From Calliopum simillimum (lineage: Eukaryota; Arthropoda; Insecta; Diptera; Lauxaniidae): a stretch of 64,000 nt of DNA. Position 1 is the stretch's first letter, and each line of letters begins with the position of its first letter. Location: the NCBI GenBank assembly GCA_951812925.1, contig OX638370.1:123952897-124016896 (forward strand). The letters run 5' to 3'. The position numbers and the translations under genes were made by a program. Below the pieces are notes generated by a model. The model was not told the DNA's origin and did no database searches. It saw only the letters and a list, made by a program, of their open reading frames with translations. Of this stretch, positions 44,833 through 54,595 are shown in pieces.

Positions 44833-45243
44833 GGCTGGTTTGCGTTACTAGTTTCGGGGCCCACCACAGGTCAAAATTGACTATAATAAGTCAATTCCTC
44901 ATCAGACGCTTTGCCAACATCTTATAGAATTCTGCAAGCATACTTTATTTAACTTTTAGCATAGATTAGACGAGAATCACAGCTACAAGAAAACACAGCA
45001 CATGCAAGAATTCCCATTTCTTTGTTTTTTCCCTTTATATGTATTGCCCTGCCGTTGTGAGTCATCGATATTTTACTATTTTTGCAAAGCGCTTCGTTTG
45101 CAAGGTTTTTTGCCGAGACAAAACGCTTGCTTCTTCGTTTTGTCTCGTTTTTTGTGTTTATATTGTTGTTTTACTCAAAAACACTGAACAGTAAGCTCCG
45201 ACCATCAATGTATTTTCATTGTTGGTAGCTAATAAGCAAGATT

Positions 45244-46788
45244 ATTCGATGAAATTTTGTGCACTAGCTTTGCCATCAAATTTTGCACAAATACATGGAA
45301 TAGTTAGCGCAAGATTTGAGCAAAAAATTACGTACAAGCAAAATTTTCAAAGGTAAACCTTACTACTTAGTTTGTATTTGTTTTCTCATTACAATATTAT
45401 TTAACGTTGTTTTCGTTCAGTATCTTTGTTACACTTTCTAAGTCAGGCTCTTATACACACCATCCCTTGAAAAAAAAAAAAAAAATAACACAAAAACGTT
45501 CAGTTCGCTTGCAGCGGTGATTTTTAAGCCATTCACAATTTAAATGTCGTGGTTGAGATGTGAAACCGTTTATGATATGCGACACTTTCTAAGGAAATAC
45601 ACTCACACATGTGGTTATTATATGATAAGAACTGAACTTTCCATATGATGTTCAAAACAAGATGCAACTAGATGGACACCTAAATGTATTTATATCTCTG
45701 CTTGAGATAAAGAAAATAACAAGTTTCGGTAGGAGAAGTTCAAGATGAATTGAGGGGTAATGGCTTACCACAAAAAGTTGCTATTGAAAAGTAACCTTAG
45801 AGGCAAAGAAATATTTATTGCCAGAGAGCAGATGGCTGTCAGCGAACCTCAACTATTAGCAAGGATCAAAAGGAGTGAGGAAAGATTTGGTAGTCTTTAA
45901 AAAAGTGTCTAACATGCTTTTGCGAACTTTGGCGACAAATTTTTTTTTATTTTTTGCGTGAATCCTCCAAAATCGATCAACTTGAGAAAAGAAAAAAAGA
46001 AATGGCTCAGTCAATAGTTTCAGAAGTTTTGCCCGAAATCCAATGAAAATGAAATGGGTACCAACTTTATTCTAGGTGTGTCCGGACACATTTTATTTAC
46101 TGATAAGCCCGTATGAAGCTGAACCAAGCCTAACACGACATCGCCGTGATGATGCCGATGGCTTTATTTAAGTATCTAGGAAGCATACGTACCAATGTAT
46201 ATGATTTCGCAAATGCTCAATTTAAAATCTTCATTTACTTTTACTCCAACGAAAAATCGATATTTTTAATTTAAATAGATGGATTACTTACTGGAAATGT
46301 CCTTTTATTACCTCGGAATTAAGAAGAATATATTTTAGAACTCGTTTACTTTTGAACTTAGTGGACTTTTAATTGTGAAGAGCTATGACTTCGCTCACTG
46401 GCTCTTACATGTTTTTCTTGCTGGACCATTTATGTATTTTATATTTACGTTCTTGTGAAAAAAGTTAAATTGTGTTTTTCTTTATATCTCCATTTGCTGC
46501 CAAAAGTTTTTTCATTATGAAACTTTCTCTTGTAAAAAAATGCTCAAAATAGGCAGAATTTCAATTTGTGTAACGATTTTAATTTTTACGGTATTATTTT
46601 TTTCACGTGAAAAAATTGTTTGAAGCAAATTGTTGAATGCTTCTTATGCGTCAATTAACGAACGTTGCTTAATTAGATGATATCGCTGTAAGGGTGCTTT
46701 TTCTAGATCAAAATGGAAGTTGCTTGGAACTTGGAAGTTCATTTTAAAACGTTTTCTTGCTTTAATGAAAATAAAATTTTACAATTGT
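45244..46788. other. Mostly non-coding; possible MULE continuation at its start
   Basis: If the 43422-45232 insertion is removed with one TAAGCAAGATT, the MULE frame stays open to about 45352, where AAAG|GTAAAC could be a splice donor. I did not recognise a domain in these ~40 codons. The rest (45400-46788) has no supported gene; one or more old elements may be present. Confidence 0.35.
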
Positions 46789-47489
46789 GGGGGTTAGAAG
46801 CAAAGTGACAATTTATGAAAAATTTAGTTAAGGATGGGCATATATAGAGCGAGCATTAATCTATTTGGGGAAAAAATAATAATTTAACTTTTAAGGTCCT
46901 AAGCCTCTGTAGAGCACGATTCAGAAAATACAGTCAACACAATTACAGTTTTGTTTAGAAGCAAATGGGTACAAGCGACTTAATTTTTTTTTTTTTTTGT
47001 AGTAAATAAATATGTATTAAATAAATAACAGCTCACATAGCCTAAGGAATAATGAATTACCCCAATTTTAAGAATCTTTGATGAATTCTCTGTTTAATGT
47101 TTTTTTAAAATTTTGCTAAGTGTTCTCTTTCAGAAGTTATTAGTACTTTACTAAATGCCCCTGTACCCCTTTGCTTCTAAATTATTTTTTACATTAGAAC
47201 AAAAATTTGAATAAAATATTTTTGTTCAAATACGAAAATTTATTTACAGTTGTTCAGAAGCAAAAGGGTGCAAGTGCAGTTGGTTTTCAGTAAGTATTAA
47301 TAACTTTTTACTGGTGATGCCTAGGCAATTTTTGAAAAATAAGTTGGATAGAAGATACTTCAGAGGTTCTTAAACAAGTTACGTTTTAATATTTAACCCA
47401 CACTGGAATTTACTACAGAACATTGACTTTAACTGTATTTTACTCAAAATTTACTTTTTGTCACTTGTACCCTTTTGCTTCTAACCCCC
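46789..47489. mobile_element. TIR element with iterated TTAGAAGCAAANGGGTACAAG
   Basis: GGGGGTTAGAAGCAAA at 46789 is inverted at the right end (TTTGCTTCTAACCCCC ending 47489). Internal copies lie near 46960 (direct), 47160 (inverse) and 47254 (direct). CAATTG occurs just outside both ends but is offset by one base, so the target duplication is unproven. No coding capacity. Confidence 0.6.
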
Positions 47490-47696
47490 TCAATTGCAAT
47501 TTTGGTAATACAGGTAAGATTTTAAGTTTTTCAATGTTTGACATTAGTACAAAGTTTTTCGGATAAATATTAAAAAGTGCTGGACTATTTGAAAATCTTT
47601 AAGGAAGATTTCGATACAAAAACTCATATGACAAGTGGAACGTGAACTTAAAATAAGTTTAAAAAGTCGTTCTACGCTTATATATAATACAGAGAT

Positions 47697-50672
47697 CGGT
47701 TCTTGCTCGGTCAACAATCTGATCTAATTATTTTAGTCGATACTTTTGTTCATAGCTAGCTTTTGTGATGAGATTCGTATCTTTTCGCAACCAGCTTTCA
47801 TGTTTTTAAAATGATAAACTTACCGATGAGAATAATAATAAGAAAAAATTGGAAAGTAACAAATGGTATAGGAAACAATAGAAAAATATCAAAAACTCGA
47901 ATTTTTTTTTGGTGAAATATGTAGAATGCCCTTAAATAAATAAATGGGATATCCCACGCACCCAAAATATTTGGTTTTTTGTATAGGGGCCAAAATATCT
48001 TTTCAACGCCGAAAAGTACATAAGACTGCATACAGTGGCGGATTAACCCTAAGGCACCAGTAGGCACCTGCCTAGGGTGGCAGATTTTGGGGGGCGGCAA
48101 ATTTTCGGAGTGATAAAAAAAAAAGTTTTTAAAATTTAAGTATTGAACTTGATTTTATTTTACCTAAATGGTACTTTAAAAACATTTAAATTCGGCACTA
48201 TTTATGCAAAACGAATGGTCGATTTAACCGATTAAAAACAACCATGAAGTGTACCATACGGTTAAATTAAGACAACTATAAAAGATATTTAGGAAAAGTT
48301 TACTCAATGCCCAGAGCGCACATAGGGAGATTTAACCCAAAAAGCTGGTCAAAAACGAATTTTTGTAATTGGTCCTAAATGATCCAACTTTTTTTTTATT
48401 ATACAGCTTATACAGCTTCCTGCAAACACTTAAATTTTGAACAGACAGAAGCATATAAACGCGTTACTGCCAAATTGTTGTGATAAAACTTGAAACCTTT
48501 GTCGGAATTTGACTAATTACATTTTGTTTCAGAACCATTGGTAGTCAAAACAAAAACAAGAAGAGACAGAAACAATAGAAACATAGAAAGAATTTTCTTG
48601 AATTGCAGCAAGTACGCAGGCGATAAATTGGAAAACTATAAGAAAATACTTTCTAGAGTAAATTCTCAAATTAAGGCAAAATTTGCTCAGGCATCTATTA
48701 AGGATGAATCCTGGCCCAATGTGGCCTGCAAAATCATTTAATGAATGTAGCGAGCGCAGTAAAAGACGAAAAACTAATTAAATATGAAAATAATAACAAA
48801 AATAACTATGTTTTTGAAAAACTTCAGATTTTATTGTTTTCCAGAGATTATATGTTCGAAGATCGAAAAGTTGAAGTTTCGTTAAGTTAAATTGGCCTCT
48901 ATTAAGAATTCAGTATTACAGTATTACTCCAGTTAACAATACCAAAAGGATAAACCATATCAATTAAATAAGGTACAGTGGTATATAATTTTTTTAAATT
49001 TTTGTGATGTTTTTGTCTATATCGCCCTCTGTGAACAAATTTTCAATTCTGAAGTCTTTTCGAGCTACTCTTCTAAGTTACATGAATTGATTGACACCTT
49101 GATAACTAAAATGAATCAAGCAGTATAGGACATAGAAGGCCCTAAAAGTTACATCAATTATCATGTGTACAGTGCCATCTATTGAATGTACAATACTATC
49201 AAACTGTCATTTTAGTTATATGAAAAAGAAAAACTTTATAAAAATCAAAATCGGCTCTGCTATGCAGGAGCTACAAGTCCTCAAATGCTTGACTTGTCTT
49301 CAGCGCCCTCTATTGACAATTTTTTTACACGAGTCTATTATTGTTTTGATCGTCAGAATAATCTGAATAAAATGGCACCTCAATTTCCAAAATCGGACCA
49401 GTAGTTTCGGAGTTATTAATTTTGACCAGGTTTTTAACTCAGATACCCCTATGTGGGGCGGCACGCTTAAGGGGTAACAAAATAGACTATAGGGGGCAGT
49501 AAAATGGGTTATTGAAATAGATATTGTCTAAAAGACCAAAGGACTATTAGCTCAAGAACTCTTATCAAATGCAAAATGGACTGTAGGGGGTGCCAAAATG
49601 GACTGTAAGGGGCGGCAAAATGAGTGATTAAAATAGATATTGTTCTGGTCTATGACTATAAGCTAAATAACTCTTAACACTTGGGCAGCTATGGGCCTAT
49701 TTGTCAATAACCCTCACATTTTCTTGAACCCCATATTTGCTTGAATTAGGTTGAGAAGATACTATTCACCAATTTGCACTCAACAAAATTAGAGAAAAAA
49801 TTTTCTAATGTGTGAATAAACGATGTATTTAAACATACAAATCTTTAAAGTGTTGATGTAACCTATTTATTTGTTTTTATTATGTTTTTATTTCTTTACT
49901 ATCAAAAAAAATTTGAAGGGGAGTGGCGGAAAAATAAGTGCCTAGGGCGGCAAATTACTTAGATCCGCCACTGACTGCATATAAGAAATACAAATTTCAT
50001 AAAAAAAAATTTTTATTTTGGTAAACGCCCACTTTTCGTTATGCTTTAGGTAGTCATGACCTAGACCCGCATACCAAATTTCATCAAAATATGTTGTACC
50101 ATTTGCGAGAAATAACTTTTAATGTGATTTACTTGTATGGGAAGTAGGTGCCTAATAGCAAGTAAATTCCGTAAAGTTATATTCAGAAAGATTGCTTTAG
50201 TAGTTTTCTTTTTATTGCGTATTATATTTTTGTGGTCGGTGCCACACCGTTCAATGAGTTTTTTCAATATAACATATAAATGCTTGTTTCTACGGGTAAC
50301 ACCTCCTAAATTTTCATCACAATCGTTGAAGTCGTTTTCGAGTAATATTGAATCAAAATTTTCAATAGTAAAATAGGGAGCGTGGCACTTCTTCGATGCC
50401 GCCCATTTTCGTCTGTTACAAGGTATTGATAAGCCGTACCCGCCTGTCAAATTTCATCAAAATACCTTGCATAGAGATATGACTAGATTAAATTTAAAAT
50501 ATAGGGCGGTGCCACGCCCTTATACAAAGTCAAAACATAGTTCATTCTTCATTCCATGCTAATATCTATTACTATGAGCATAACAAGTTTCATTAAATCG
50601 CTACAGCCGTTCCCTAGAAAAATTTTGGCTATAAGAAAACATACATAAAAACACATAAACAATAAACATACA
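47697..50672 (-). repeat. Family A repeat, copy 3, interrupted by a hAT
   Basis: Inverse orientation relative to copies 1 and 2. It shares CGATCTCTGTAT... ATCGGTTCTTGCTCGGTCAAC at its low end, CACCCAAAATATTTGG, CTTCTTCGATGCCGCCC near 50390, GGCGGTGCCACGCCCT near 50505 and CGCTACAGCCGTTCCCTAG near 50600. Without the hAT at 48033-49973 it is about 1 kb and has fewer internal half-units than copies 1 and 2. This indicates the array length varies. Confidence 0.7.
48033..49973. mobile_element. hAT-type element (CAGTGGCGGAT ends), 1941 bp
   Basis: CAGTGGCGGATTAACCC and the inverse of CAGTGGCGGATCTAAGT have perfect 8-bp duplications, ACTGCATA, at 48025-48032 and 49974-49981. Family A copy 1 shows the unoccupied site (TATGCAGTCTTATG near 12040). 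GGGCGGCAAA/GGGGGCGGCAAAT words recur at both ends and near 49450-49620. A 67-codon plus frame at 48538-48741 (basic N-terminus) is not recognised and may be a transposase remnant. No BED finger or dimerisation motif was seen. Confidence 0.9.
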
Positions 50673-52095
50673 TAGGGTAGAACGGGGTTAAATCGTCACG
50701 GGGTTGAACAACCAGTTGCCTCTAATTTTTTTAATAAAGTCGAATCGAACGACCGTTGGTACAGTAGATAGTGATCGATACAACGCAACTTTGGCAATGA
50801 GTTCCACTACCGGAGTATTTGAATTTGAAGAGCTTTTTTTAGCATTGAAATTGAAACAGTATCCATATTATTATGAATATATCGAAACATTTTTTTTAGT
50901 TTTATCGCTTGTATCTATTTTATTTTGCAATAATAATTACAGTAAATCACTTTCCATTACACAAAATCATCGCTATGTAGTACTTTACTGGGCAACCACA
51001 GAATCTTAACTACACTCCAATTTTCTAGATTTGAGGTAATTCAATTTTAAGATTTTTTAAAAATTTGCTCTGATTTTTGAATTTTCTTGTTTTGTTTGTT
51101 TCTTGTAACTTTGCAATGGTGCCACTTTAGAGATTAGATTGTGCATCAAGTTGTAAAAACCATCATAGGCCACTTATACCAAAGATTATAATTTAGGAGC
51201 TACCTGGTTGTAGTTTTGAGGTGACGATATGTACATATGTACTAGTATATTCCTAGTATAGTAAAATACAACAATTTTCGCCAAGTTTTCATTGGTAACA
51301 TGGCTCTTCTTGAAATCGATAAAATTTTTTGTGCATAAAATTTCCGGGCCATTCAAACAAAAATGTATCTGGCATTTTAAAAATAGCAAAACTACTTGCG
51401 AACAAACTCTTTTTCCGCTTTCCACACTTTATGAGTGTATTAGGCCAAATTCTGTTGCCATTGCAATTTTGGCAACCGAACCATTTCGTAGCAAAACGAA
51501 ATCACATAAAAGAATAAAAGTTGAAGAAAAACTTAAAAAAAATATGGCCACAATAACCATGCAGACATCCATAAACATTGTTGTTGTTGTTATGCGCTTT
51601 TGTTGCATTTTTCTTCTTCTTGCTTACATCAATGTCATTTACGATTATGACTAAGGTCCTTTTGTATTGTAACTATTTTACGAATGATGGTGCTAACCAC
51701 AAGCTGATTTTTCTTTCTTTTTTTGGCTTTCATTACGTTCGCAATTTTTTATGCGGATTTTTGCTTATGTCAGTTTATTTTTTTGCGGTGTATTCATTGT
51801 TTGTACTTAAGCGTAGCATTTTTAAAGCAGCTTTGGCAGGAGTATCCCCTGAGGAAAACTAAAGTGCCTTTCATTAAAGTGAGTTTTAGTTTTATTACTG
51901 AATTAAATTTGGACAAAAAAGTGGGCGGCATTGACAAAATACCATGTTCACTATTAACAATTAAAAATTTTTAATCCTCTGAAGATGCTTCACAGATTTT
52001 GCTAGAGTTTTAAGATGTAACTCCTATTGAAAAAGCCATTAATGTGTGGTATGTCAATATATAATCAACACTATTAAAAAGGAGTCTCACCACCA
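50673..52095. other. Non-coding stretch
   Basis: No supported gene. GTAGAACGGGGTTAAATCGTC near 50680 looks like the end of a further TIR element whose partner I did not find. Frames of 80-120 codons between 50704 and 51974 are A+T-driven and lack domain features. Confidence 0.4.
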
Positions 52096-53100
52096 CACAA
52101 TGGGAGATTGTGGCCATAAATAGGTAAAATTTGAAAGTGCTATGGATTTACAAAATTTTTACGCCAATCGTCAGATAATACGTAGGGACGAAAAAAAAAA
52201 CTATAAAAATTTAAAATTTTGTTTTGGTTTAGCAACACAGTGAGCCCAAAGTTGGACTTCAAACAGAAAAAATGCTCTACAGAACTTTTAAAATTAGAAA
52301 CTGCTGGATAAACGCTCTAGTTAATTTGTTTTAAGCCCGATCCACTTATGTAGTATATCGTTAGAAAGTGTATTGTTTCTACTTTGTTAAATTTTTTTTT
52401 GCCGATTTTATGTGAATTATAGTGATTTTTCAAATATTTAAAAAAAAAATGGTAAAAATGGAAAAATTGCAAACTTTGACAGTAAAAAAAAAATACATTT
52501 TTTGATTTTCATTGTTTTCTAATATAATATGTGGCCAAGTATGCTTAATCGAAATGCAAAGTCCGTACTGCTTTTTTTGAGAACTTTTTTTTCTATGAAT
52601 TTTTTCCTGTAGCAGTTTTTGAGAAAAAAAAAATATTTTTATTTCTTTACATTCTGCAACGTTTTACAATATATTAATCAATTTTAAGCTTACAGTCTTC
52701 TTAAATTTAAAAAAAAAAATTTTAAGAGAAGGGTGACAGGCAAGGGGTATATTTCCTCCTTTTTTCCGCCTTGGGACTCACGCTTTCTTAAAATAAGCCA
52801 AGAGCATATTGAATTTAGTAAGAAATGATGATTTCTATCAGAAATCGTACAAAAATTCCGACTCAATACTTCAATTTTAAACTCAATTTTTTATTTTTTT
52901 TGGTAACCTTTGTTTGTTGTTGGATAATTTGGTAGGTCATATAAAATCAAATTGACTTTCAGTCAACTTCGTTATAATACGTACGCATCTATCACACAAT
53001 GCATTGCAATCCACACGAAAGGTTTCCCAGTCAAATTTAAATGTTTAAATTTGGTTTAAATGTAAAACTAAAGAAAAATTTCAGAAATATTCTTTAAGTT

Positions 53101-53626
53101 TTGGCTAGCGGAGAGTTTATAAATCCCGTAAGCTTCAACAATTATACCCAGAAAACTTTAAGGCTATACAAAAAACACTATAATTGGTATAACATGCCCT
53201 CTTCTGTGCATAAAGTTTTAATTAAAGGAAGCGAAATCATACAAGCACTTCAAATACCAATTGGTAGTCTTTCCGAAGAAGCTCAGGAAGCATCAAACAA
53301 AGTTTTTAAAAGCGCTAGGTTACACAACAGCAGATTGTGCTCTAGAGTTACATGCTGATCTCCTCTGGTCCGATTATTAGCCAAATCCATGCCCTCTTCT
53401 GTGCATAAAGTTTTAATTAACGGAAGCGAAATCATACAAGCACTTCAAATACCAATTGGTAGTCTTTCTGAAGAAGCTCAGGAAGCATTAAACAAAGTTT
53501 TTAAAAGCGCTAGGTTACACAACAGCAGATTGTGCTCTAGAGTTACATGCTGATCTCCTCTGATCCGATTATTAGCCAAATCCGAGTAAAACGTGATAAA
53601 AAATATAAAGCTGTTGCAATTAAATG
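53101..53626 (+). pseudogene. Transib/RAG1-like transposase, C-terminal remnant
   Basis: Residues on plus include WYNMPSSVHKVLIKG near 53185-53225, then LQIPIGSLSEEAQEASNKVFK near 53250-53310. These are the equivalent of the RAG1/Transib segment reading MHKVLxHG...LPIGQLSEEAxEARNK. A second part, SSDPIISQIRVKR, lies near 53555-53600 before a TGA at 53624-53626. A frameshift separates CSRVTC from SDP. A 195-bp block (53194-53388) is repeated at 53389-53583, so the conserved segment is present twice. The N-terminal and catalytic DDE parts are not recognisable. Confidence 0.7.
53194..53583 (+). repeat. Tandem duplication, 2 x 195 bp
   Basis: ATGCCCTCTTCTGTGCATAA begins both copies (53194, 53389). 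They differ at only a few bases (for example GGAAGCATC versus GGAAGCATT). The block duplicates the conserved Transib segment. Confidence 0.9.
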
Positions 53627-53699
53627 AAAAAATTGATTAAAATAACTTTAAAACAATGAAATAACTTAATATTTTCCTTTTTCTATTATTGTATACATT

Positions 53700-54345
53700 A
53701 GTTTCGACTTGATTGTGTCCTCCTTTTTTGATTTGATCGCCAATTTGAGCCAAAAGAATTGCAATGAAAAAGTTTCTAGTGCGGACTATTTTTTCTGATA
53801 GTTTTTATGAAAATAATAAATAAAATGTTTAAGGGGCGTGACAACGCCTACTTTTTTAGTGGACATTATTTGTCATAATATCTTTAACATATTTGTAAAC
53901 ATCATCAATCTGCATTAAAGATTTTCGGAGATATTGATTAATTAATTTTTTGGTAGGCATGGCACTGCCCATTTTTCTAGTGCGGATTATTTTTTCTGAT
54001 GGTCTTTTCATATGTACCAAATAATATCTATCTTCGTCAAATATTTTCAGAAATATGATGAATTTTTTTTTTTTGAAGGCGTGGTGCCGCCCATTTGTCC
54101 TGTTAATTTTTACACATTTGCCAAATCTCATTTATCTGCGTCAAAGAGTTTCGGTGATATGATTAGTAAATTTTTTGGGGGGCGTGGCACCGCCCACTTT
54201 TTTAGTATATAGCTTAGCCTTTTTTGTACTAGCATAATATAAAAACTTCTTTAAAATCGGTTACTTAGTTTTGAGTTAATAAGGGACAAATACACAAACA
54301 AACAAAACCTAGTTTTTATAAAGTAGATTTTCGTTTATTCCTCAT
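53700..54345. repeat. Tandem repeat, about four ~115-130-bp units with GGCGTG words
   Basis: GGGGCGTGACAACGCC (53834), GGCATGGCACTGCCC (53947), GGCGTGGTGCCGCCC (54078) and GGGCGTGGCACCGCCC (54181) mark units. Each also has TTTTTAGTG, a CATCTGCGTCAAA-like word and TTTCGGAGATAT. It is another unit type sharing the same G+C-rich word as families A and B. Confidence 0.65.
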
Positions 54346-54595
54346 AACTTGAAAACTATAAAAGACAGCGCAAAATTTTTAACATTTTTGAAATGAGCGG
54401 GGTCAAGTTATTGAAAAGTGATACCCATTTTGAAAAAAAAATTCGGACCACGCCCCAACTTTGTATGGGAGGTAGGCGTGTCCGTCGGCGGATTTTATTC
54501 ATATTCACAGATTTTTATTATTTTAATGTAGAAAACATCTGTACCAAATTTCAATAGCCTAGCTCTATTATTACAAACCCTCCCATTGTGCGCCA

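Larger units (their letters stand above)
43422..45232. mobile_element. Foldback-like element inserted in the MULE
   Basis: About 100 bp starting TTATTAGCTACCAACAATG (43452-43492 plus 43858-43918) is repeated inverted at 45137-45235 with few differences. It includes GATGGTCGGAGCTTAC and GTGTTTTTGAGTAAAACAAC. The 11-bp word TAAGCAAGATT lies at 43411-43421 and 45233-45243 and may be the target duplication. The left arm then has about 30 extra terminal bases, so the exact left end is uncertain. Two hAT elements are nested inside. Confidence 0.6.
52096..54590 (+). mobile_element. Transib-like element with RSS-heptamer-like ends
   Basis: The left end CACAATGGGAG and the inverse of CACAATGGGAG at 54580-54590 are exact for 11 bp. 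They are flanked by CACCA (52091-52095) and CGCCA (54591-54595), a 5-bp duplication differing at one base. Transib elements make 5-bp, often G+C-rich, duplications and start with CACNRTG, the same class as the V(D)J heptamer. A transposase remnant with RAG1-like C-terminal residues lies inside at 53101-53626, in the expected left-to-right orientation. A tandem repeat of GGCGTG words sits between it and the right end. Confidence 0.6.

Noticed and set aside
50704..51974. Several 80-120-codon frames as a host membrane protein
   Set aside because: Hydrophobic stretches come from T-rich DNA, the frames overlap each other in different phases, and no family resemblance was seen.
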